Shown here one piece after another: positions 58,529 to 64,000 of a DNA stretch of 64,000 nt. Position 1 is the stretch's first letter. Every line of letters begins with the position of its first letter. The notes under the pieces are model-generated. The model did no database searches and was not told where the DNA came from. It saw nothing but the letters and a program-made list of their open reading frames with translations. This DNA comes from Bradyrhizobium sp. LLZ17 (GTDB lineage: Bacteria; Pseudomonadota; Alphaproteobacteria; Rhizobiales; Xanthobacteraceae), in the NCBI RefSeq assembly GCF_041200145.1, contig NZ_CP165734.1, positions 3,410,001 through 3,474,000 on the forward strand, read 5' to 3'. The position numbers and the translations under genes are program-made.

Positions 58529-59794
58529 TCACCGGCTCTCAAGGTGTCCGGGACCTGCCCTGGCCGTGATCACTGCCGGAACATCATCCGCCGGAAATGG
58601 AAGAGGAATAGATGACTTTGGAAGAGCTCCAAACGATTGAATTACGGCTTCATCCAGGCGAAAGCCATTGATCCGCGGCACGGGGATCGCGATGTTCTCG
58701 ATGCACCGACGTCCGAGCACGCTGAAGCAGATGCTCTGCACGGTCCCGCTGCCTTTGCTTAACAAGCCAAAGATATGTCCACTACCAGTCTTTATAGGTG
58801 TTTCAATGTTGTCAAAGTAATTACCCTCGACAAGTGCTTGCACAGATGATCCAGCATCCACTGCATGGAAAAATCCGCCGCTCTGTTGCGCATTCGTGTT
58901 GTGGAAGTAATTATTAACGAGATGAATAATGGCCTGCGCACCGTCAATGTGCGGCGCCCGGCCCGAGATTTCATGGAAATAGTTATTTGCGATGGTGATC
59001 GTCTGCGGGACACCAAGAAACAGGAGATTCCAATAGTGCTCTCCGTTACAATAGGAGGAATAGGTATCGCTGCCATCGAAGTCGTTCCAGGAAATCGTAA
59101 TATTCGTCGTCGGGCCAAAGCCGCCGGCAATCATCTGCCGCCCGAGGTTATGAAACCGGTTGTGGTCGATCCAAACCAGGTCGGCTCGTGCAATTGCAAT
59201 AGCGTCGCCGGCAAATATCACGCCGCTATTGATATCACTGATGGTCAGGTTGCGAATAATGACGTTGCTGACCCCATTCAGGCGCAGCCCCTTCCCTTTC
59301 ATTGTAGCGTTCGGGCCAACACCGATTACTGTCTTGTTTGAGCCGACTTCGAGCGGACGCTTTCCAGCCCTGTCGAAGTCGACCAACATCTTCTCCTTCC
59401 CATCGCAATGCGCGTCGTTGCCATCCATAAGAAGAAGGGATTCACGTTTGTAAGGTGCCGAACAAGCACGGCCATATTGGCAACCCTGCCCTTCGCCTCG
59501 CCCTTCCGTACCAGTAAAGTCTATAGTTCCTATTACCTGGATCTCACGCGGAGTATTGTCACTGCAGTACCCCAAGCTGTAGGAACGACACAGCTCATAG
59601 GTCAGATCTTTGGTTGATCTGACCTGAACTATCTCGCCTCCAAGGCCGCCCGTAGCTCCGACGCCAAAGCCGTTGAGGGCTTGCGATCGCACATTGTTCG
59701 GTCCGAGCACAGACGAGGCCCCGAGGACGACAGCAAGTCCGCCGAGCACGCGTAACGAACGCTTGATGTGCTTCTTCGTGTCGTTCATAGGCAC
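58529..59794 (-). CDS. Secreted pectate lyase (PL1 family)
   Basis: The 421-residue product has a signal peptide (IKRSLRVLGGLAVVLGASSV) and a right-handed beta-helix typical of family 1 pectate lyases. The helix is visible in repeated strands NGVSNVIIRNLTISDINSGV, ARADLVWIDHNRFHNLGRQM, TNITISWNDFDGSDTYSSYC, ITIANNYFHEISGRAPHIDG and LVNNYFHNTNAQQSGGFFHA. The vWiDHn motif carries the Ca2+-binding Asp, and ISGRAPHIDG holds the conserved Arg (RxPxxR-like position). It cleaves de-esterified homogalacturonan outside the cell by beta-elimination. The start is GTG 59794 or ATG 59788. Confidence 0.88.
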   Translation of the reverse strand: MPMNDTKKHIKRSLRVLGGLAVVLGASSVLGPNNVRSQALNGFGVGATGGLGGEIVQVRSTKDLTYELCRSYSLGYCSDNTPREIQVIGTIDFTGTEGRGEGQGCQYGRACSAPYKRESLLLMDGNDAHCDGKEKMLVDFDRAGKRPLEVGSNKTVIGVGPNATMKGKGLRLNGVSNVIIRNLTISDINSGVIFAGDAIAIARADLVWIDHNRFHNLGRQMIAGGFGPTTNITISWNDFDGSDTYSSYCNGEHYWNLLFLGVPQTITIANNYFHEISGRAPHIDGAQAIIHLVNNYFHNTNAQQSGGFFHAVDAGSSVQALVEGNYFDNIETPIKTGSGHIFGLLSKGSGTVQSICFSVLGRRCIENIAIPVPRINGFRLDEAVIQSFGALPKSSIPLPFPADDVPAVITARAGPGHLESR

Positions 59795-60219
59795 ATGCTC
59801 TCTCTGTTACTCGGAAATCCGCGAGGACCGGGGCTCTCGATCTCAAATGCTGAACTGGAACAGGCCATCAGCATGCGGCGTTAACGCCATCAGATCGTCC
59901 TCAACAAGGCAGCATCGAATTATCGGAGCCATGCTACACGACAGCCGAAGTGTGCGGTCGCAGGCTTCCTACCAGCTGCGTGGATCTGGGTAGCCATTGG
60001 ACAATTACAGCCGATGAAAGCAGCGGTCGATGCTTAGAGAGCCCGTCAGAATCAAAGCAGGACTCCCACAGCTCACCGTAAGGCGCCGTCAGCATCGCAA
60101 CAAGATGCGACCGCCGATCGAGCGTTGATACAGAGGATAAACGTCCACGCATAGCGTCCCAGAGCTGTCTCAGATCGAGCACTGTCTGGTGCCGGCCAGA
60201 CGCATTGTTTAGGCGCGTT
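59795..60219. other. Stretch left of the IS256 element
   Basis: The minus strand is open from 60219 to 59934 and would continue, in frame, sequence on the far side of the IS256 insertion. The protein (LDLRQLWDAMRGRLSSVSTL) is unrecognised. See findings. Confidence 0.4.
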
Positions 60220-61643
60220 GGTCGTGTCCCCGGTAGTGGTGTAGCTCGGTAGAGCAAAGCCGCCCGGACGCGCGCCCCCCAATAGCGCCGTAGCGGGCGG
60301 GCGGCTTTGCGGTGGTCACCGGCAGTTCTCCGGTAGGATCGGGTTGCGATACGCCAACGCAACCAGAGGAACCACCGATGACCGCCGACATGATGAACCT
60401 GCGCACGCTCGTGGAGAAGACCCCTGACGCCGATCTCTTGCGCGAGATGATCGGCTTTGCGGCCCAAAGGCTGATGGAGCTGGAAGTGGAAGGCCAGACC
60501 GGGGCGGCCTATGGCGAGAAGAACCCCGAGCGTCTGGCCCAGCGCAACGGCTACCGCGACCGGACCTGGGAGACCCGCGCCGGTGCGGTCGAGCTGCGCA
60601 TTCCCAAGCTGCGCAAGGGCTCCTACTTCCCGGGCTTCCTCGAGCCGCGCCGCATGGCCGAGAAGGCGCTCACCGCCGTGGTTCAGGAAGCCTATGTGCA
60701 GGGCGTCTCGACCCGTTCGGTGGACGATCTGGTGCAGGCCATGGGCATGACCGGCATCTCCAAGAGCCAGGTCAGCCGGCTCTGCGCCGAGATCGACGAC
60801 AAGGTGAAGGCCTTTCTCGCCCGCCCGATTGAAGGCGACTGGCCGTATCTGTGGATCGACGCCACTTACGTGAAGGTGCGCCAGCAGGGCCGCATCGTCT
60901 CGGTCGCGGTGATTGTCGCGGTCGGCGTCAACAGCGACGGTCGGCGCGAGGTGCTGGGCATGGACATCGGCCCGTCCGAGGCCGAGACGTTCTGGACCGC
61001 GTTCCTGCGCAAGCTCGCCCGCCGCGGCCTGCGTGGCGTCAAGCTGGTCGTCTCCGACGCCCACGAAGGCATCAAGGCCACTGTTGCCAAGGTGCTCAAT
61101 GCCAGCTGGCAGCGCTGCCGCGTCCACTTCATGCGCAACGCGTTGGCGCATGCCGGCAAGAGCGGACGGCGTGTCGTCTCCGCCTTCATTGCCACAGCAT
61201 TCGCACAGGACGATGCCGAGGCCGCGCGAACCCAGTGGCGCAAGGTCGCCGACCAGCTCCGGCCAAAGCTGCCGAAGCTGGCCGGCTTCCTCGACGAGGC
61301 CGAGACCGACGTGCTGGCCTACATGACCTTCCCGCCGCAGCATCGGACCAAGCTGCACTCCACCAACCCGATCGAACGCCTCAACGGCGAGATCAAGCGG
61401 CGCACCGAGGTGGTCGGCATCTTCCCCAACGAGGATGCCATCGTCCGCCTCATCGGCGCGATCCTGCTCGAACAGAACGATGAATGGGCGGTCCAGCGTG
61501 CCCGTTACATGACACTGGAAACCATCGCGCCGTTGAGCGATGATCCGAGCGTCAGCCTCACGGCTATCGCCAGCTGACCACCCGGCTCTCGCCGGCGAAC
61601 GCGGTGATCCACCGCCAGCTACACCACGCCACGGGGCACGATC
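60220..61643 (+). mobile_element. IS256-family insertion sequence with 8-bp target duplication
   Basis: The element is 1424 bases. The left end GGTCGTGTCCCCGG (60220) continues through GTAGTGGTGTAGCT, and the right end read inward from 61643 is GATCGTGCCCCGTG then GCGTGGTGTAGCT, an imperfect terminal inverted repeat. The exact 8-bp repeat GGCGCGTT flanks it at 60212-60219 and 61644-61651. It carries one transposase gene. The intact duplication points to a recent insertion. Confidence 0.9.
60378..61577 (+). CDS. IS256-family (Mutator-like) transposase
   Basis: The 399-residue product is a full-length IS256 transposase. [20 protein letters not shown] and [20 protein letters not shown] are the N-terminal signatures. 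The catalytic Asp residues lie in [14 protein letters not shown] and [20 protein letters not shown], and the catalytic Glu is in [30 protein letters not shown] is the C/H motif region. The start at 60378 ([11 protein letters not shown]) follows GAGGAACC. No lesion is seen, so it is probably active. Confidence 0.95.
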   Translation: MTADMMNLRTLVEKTPDADLLREMIGFAAQRLMELEVEGQTGAAYGEKNPERLAQRNGYRDRTWETRAGAVELRIPKLRKGSYFPGFLEPRRMAEKALTAVVQEAYVQGVSTRSVDDLVQAMGMTGISKSQVSRLCAEIDDKVKAFLARPIEGDWPYLWIDATYVKVRQQGRIVSVAVIVAVGVNSDGRREVLGMDIGPSEAETFWTAFLRKLARRGLRGVKLVVSDAHEGIKATVAKVLNASWQRCRVHFMRNALAHAGKSGRRVVSAFIATAFAQDDAEAARTQWRKVADQLRPKLPKLAGFLDEAETDVLAYMTFPPQHRTKLHSTNPIERLNGEIKRRTEVVGIFPNEDAIVRLIGAILLEQNDEWAVQRARYMTLETIAPLSDDPSVSLTAIAS

Positions 61644-61651
61644 GGCGCGTT

Positions 61652-62419
61652 CGGCAGCCATTCTGAAACGATTTTTTCCCGCAGTTCAACACAGATCCCC
61701 CTGACACGAAGCTTTGAGATATCCTGGGCGAAAGAACGTGTGAGATGCCGAAAAGCTCTAACCTCCGTTTGGTCACATAAGATTGGCAACTCGAGAATAC
61801 TGAAGGCGGCAACACGTTGGCCGGGGCGAATGGGCCGTCAGTCAAGTTTCGCTGAACCGGCGGGAGGCTCTCGGCACTTTCCACCAGCTCCAGAACGCGT
61901 TGGCATCTATCGGTTGGCGAGATCTGCCCCGTTTTATCCCATGCCCGTGCCGGACACACACGAGGGATGCCTCCTATGGATTTGATGACAGGCAATCATC
62001 ACGAATAGGTACGATCTTCTTTGTTTTTGATGTGTCCAGTCCGCGGGCGGATCTAGCACAGCCGCTCACAACGAACCTCCCAGTCGCGGTGCGGCGAGGT
62101 GATGCGGCACTGCTCAGCCGCAATCCTGGTCATCCACTCATAGCCTTCAGGTGAAGCTGCTCATGTACTACACTCATCGCCGCGAAAAGCCGAATTCGTC
62201 TGCAAGCGCCCGTGGAAAGCAACGGCCGAGCAGCTTGCAAAGCCGCTCTTCGATCTGCACCTCTGATCACCATAGGTTAGCGGTCCCTTAGGGGCAGGGG
62301 CCTCCGAGAAATGACACCACCCACCAAAACTGGCGGTTTATGTGATCCCGCATGAGGCGTACTCCAGTTTAAATCGTGTGTCGCCCGGCCTTCGGCCGGG
62401 CTGCCGGGGAGCCTCGCTA
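61652..62419. other. Stretch between IS256 and the second paiB gene
   Basis: No intact gene is recognised. Near the IS256 edge the minus strand reads TEVRAFRHLTRSFAQDISKL and RGICVELREKIVSEWLPN in one frame, which is protein-like but unassigned. A GC-rich hairpin precedes the paiB start. Confidence 0.4.
62383..62401 (+). promoter_or_regulatory. GC-rich stem-loop just before the second paiB start
   Basis: GCCCGGC (62383-62389) pairs with GCCGGGC (62395-62401) around the loop CTTCG. The stem is perfect and ends 18 bases before the ATG at 62420. It has no T-run, so it is not a typical terminator; it may limit or modulate translation. Confidence 0.5.
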
Positions 62420-63049
62420 ATGTACACGCCGCCCTCCTTCCAAGTTCTCGATATCGCCGACCTTCATCGGTCGATGCGTGAGGCCCGCTCGGCGACACTG
62501 ATCACCGCCACTCAGGAAGGGATTGTTGGAACGATGCTGCCCGTAGTACTCGACGAGCGCGAAGGTTGCATGGGCACGATTTATGCGCACCTGGCGCGTG
62601 CGAATCCGCAGTGGAAGCTGGCACGGACTGGCGAAGCGATGGCTATTTTCACTGGGCCGCAAGCCTATATTAGCCCTTCCTGGTACGTGACGAAGCAGGA
62701 GAGAGGCGAGGCCGTACCGACCTGGAACTATGTTGCGGTGCATGCCTACGGGCCGGTCGACTTCTTCGATGATGCCGATCGACTGCTGGAGGTGGTCACG
62801 CGATTGACCGATGCGCATGAGGTCTCGGCGGGCAAGGACCGCTGGACCGTCTCGGACGCCCCTGCCGATTTCATCAAAGCGGAGCTTAAGGGGATTGTTG
62901 GTGTACGATTGCAAATTACACGGCTCGACGGCACGCGGAAGATGAGCCAGAATCGCAACGCAGCGGATCGCGCCGGCGTGATTGACGGCTTGTCGAAGAG
63001 CGACCGTGACGAATCCCGCCGTATGGCTCACTTCATTCCGAAGGGATAA
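62420..63049 (+). CDS. paiB: PaiB-like FMN-binding protein, second copy
   Basis: The product of about 209 residues starts MYTPPSFQVLDIADLHRSMR and has IYAHLARANPQW, QAYISPSWYVTKQERG, VPTWNYVAVHAYGPVDFFDD, and IVGVRLQITRLDGTRKMSQN. It matches the PaiB FMN-binding family throughout, at full length. It differs from the 46-kb copy at many positions, so it is a diverged paralog rather than a recent duplicate. It stands alone on the plus strand. The ATG at 62420 is the family start. Confidence 0.9.
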   Translation: MYTPPSFQVLDIADLHRSMREARSATLITATQEGIVGTMLPVVLDEREGCMGTIYAHLARANPQWKLARTGEAMAIFTGPQAYISPSWYVTKQERGEAVPTWNYVAVHAYGPVDFFDDADRLLEVVTRLTDAHEVSAGKDRWTVSDAPADFIKAELKGIVGVRLQITRLDGTRKMSQNRNAADRAGVIDGLSKSDRDESRRMAHFIPKG

Positions 63050-63385
63050 CCAACCGCACGACGGATTGTAAACGACCTCGATTTAGACTTCCTCCATTTC
63101 CTCGATGGCCATTGACGTCATTCTCGCGAACACTCCGTCTGCTGCTTTCGTCCGATTCCGCTTGACGGCCTGCAAGGCTCACGATGTCTGCAAAGAGCCC
63201 TCAAAGCTTGTTGAATCTGGCCACTGCGGTCACATTCAGACCACAATTCGCGACAATCCGCGGTCGCTCCCACACTCCCGAGGGGCAGCAAGAAACGCGA
63301 ATGTTTCACATTACGAACGTCACGCGCCTGGCTTCTGTCACATTGGCTCCCGGAGCACCCCTGCTGGAGATCGAGCCTAAGACGT
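63050..63385. other. Stretch without a recognised gene
   Basis: Short frames only; none looks like a known family. Confidence 0.4.
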
Positions 63386-64000
63386 TCAAGAGACCTGCTG
63401 CACCCCATTCACGCCCTCCGTCGCAACGGGCATGCTGAACTGAAAGACCGCCCCGCGAGGATCATTCGGGCCCGCCCACATCCGGCCCCCATGCGCCTCA
63501 ATAATAGAATGGCAAATGGCCAGTCCCATGCCCATGCCCTCGGATTTGGTGGTGTAAAAAGCCTCGAAGACGCGGTCTGCGCTGTTTGGATCGAGCCCTG
63601 GGCCCGTATCGCGAAAACTGACCAATACGCTATTCGCGCCATCCATCCGGGCACTGATCAGCAATTCGCGGTCGCCTTCCTTGATTACGCTCATGGCCTC
63701 GATGGCGTTCGTGATCAGATTGAGGATCACCTGCCGCACCTGAACGCGATCCGCTCGAACCAGCGGCAAAGCCTCAGGTCGTTTGGTTTGCACCCACACA
63801 TCATTTTTTGCAAGTTCCGCGCGGACTAGGGCCAGCACCTCTACGATCAATTCGTCAATTGCAAGAAGCTCCGTTTGCATAGGAGCTTTATTCATAAGAG
63901 CGCGGATCCGACGGATCACGTTTCCTGCGCGCATACTGTCACGGACAATCAAACCGAAGGTTTGTCGAACCTCTTCCAGATTTGGCGGTTGAGCACCGAG
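63386..64000 (-). CDS. Sensor histidine kinase, C-terminal part (runs off the right edge)
   Basis: The minus-strand frame enters from beyond the window. It shows the end of a dimerisation/phosphoacceptor region (RAGNVIRRIRALMNKAP) and a complete HATPase domain: N box QVILNLITNAIEAMSVI, G1 FRDTGPGLDPNSADRVFEAF and G2 SEGMGMGLAICHSIIEAHGG. The end AVFQFSMPVATEG is normal for the family. The input domain and phospho-His lie outside. No response regulator follows downstream within 300 bases. Confidence 0.85.
   Translation of the reverse strand, partial: LGAQPPNLEEVRQTFGLIVRDSMRAGNVIRRIRALMNKAPMQTELLAIDELIVEVLALVRAELAKNDVWVQTKRPEALPLVRADRVQVRQVILNLITNAIEAMSVIKEGDRELLISARMDGANSVLVSFRDTGPGLDPNSADRVFEAFYTTKSEGMGMGLAICHSIIEAHGGRMWAGPNDPRGAVFQFSMPVATEGVNGVQQVS

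Noticed and set aside
59934..61661. A 575-codon minus-strand frame across the IS256 element
   Set aside because: Most of it is antisense to the transposase. Only the ends outside the element were kept for the interrupted-gene finding.

Overview
The window looks like accessory (symbiosis-island-type) DNA of a Bradyrhizobium-like alphaproteobacterium. The evidence is a complete bacterial gibberellin operon of the rhizobial type, a BacA/SbmA-type peptide transporter, a HemN-type coproporphyrinogen dehydrogenase, panB-panC, a secreted pectate lyase, several small protein families I associate with Bradyrhizobium, and a high density of transposon remnants and decayed genes. No rRNA, convincing tRNA, nod, nif or fix gene and no CRISPR array was seen. 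The assignment to Bradyrhizobium rests on gene content recalled from the family literature, not on a search.

Layout. 0.0-12.7 kb is mostly relics: an Omp25-like porin fragment inside a segment that recurs at 26.1-27.2 kb, a DapA-family fragment, a PAS/HAMP membrane sensor with no output domain, an orphan HipB-like regulator with strong inverted repeats upstream, a decayed sulfonate/taurine/nitrate-type ABC transporter, a decayed VasI-like secreted protein, and cspA. 12.7-17.4 kb holds a broken aldehyde dehydrogenase, an intact Tm-1/UPF0261 protein, a frameshifted HAD hydrolase, an intact class III aminotransferase and a convergent LuxR-type regulator. 18.8-24.7 kb holds a methyltransferase, a Dabb protein, frameshifted pabB coupled to pabA, and panC-panB on the other strand. 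26.1-32.8 kb holds the second Omp copy, the BacA-like gene, an IS66 element with an 8-bp target duplication, and a GNAT acetyltransferase.

33.8-43.0 kb is the gibberellin operon on the minus strand, in the order CYP112, CYP114, ferredoxin, SDR, CYP117, GGPP synthase, CPS, KS. Genes mostly overlap or abut, and the segment is visibly richer in G+C than its surroundings. Downstream of KS is the decayed 5' part of a type II isopentenyl-diphosphate isomerase gene, cut off where a broken MFS gene begins. Upstream is a Tn3-family recombinase/transposase remnant and no intact CYP115. The expected product, from published work on such operons, is GA9 rather than GA4.

43.9-53.4 kb holds a MocR-type regulator, rubredoxin-paiB, a broken LysE exporter, frameshifted diaminopropionate ammonia-lyase, another P450, a GcrA-like protein and hemN. 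54.9-63.0 kb holds an OprB-like porin, a TauD-family dioxygenase, a pectate lyase, an IS256 element with an 8-bp target duplication and a second PaiB protein. The window ends inside a sensor histidine kinase.

The intact genes suggest a bacterium supplying a plant hormone precursor, its own vitamins (pantothenate, p-aminobenzoate), haem under low oxygen, tolerance or import of host peptides, and cell-wall attack. The many frameshifts show continuing decay. I did not find a convincing wholly new multi-gene system. The best unexplained items are the relic isomerase gene at the operon's 3' end, the 307-bp spacer before CPS, interleaved inverted repeats that could form a pseudoknot before the MocR gene, and the paired inverted repeats before hipB.
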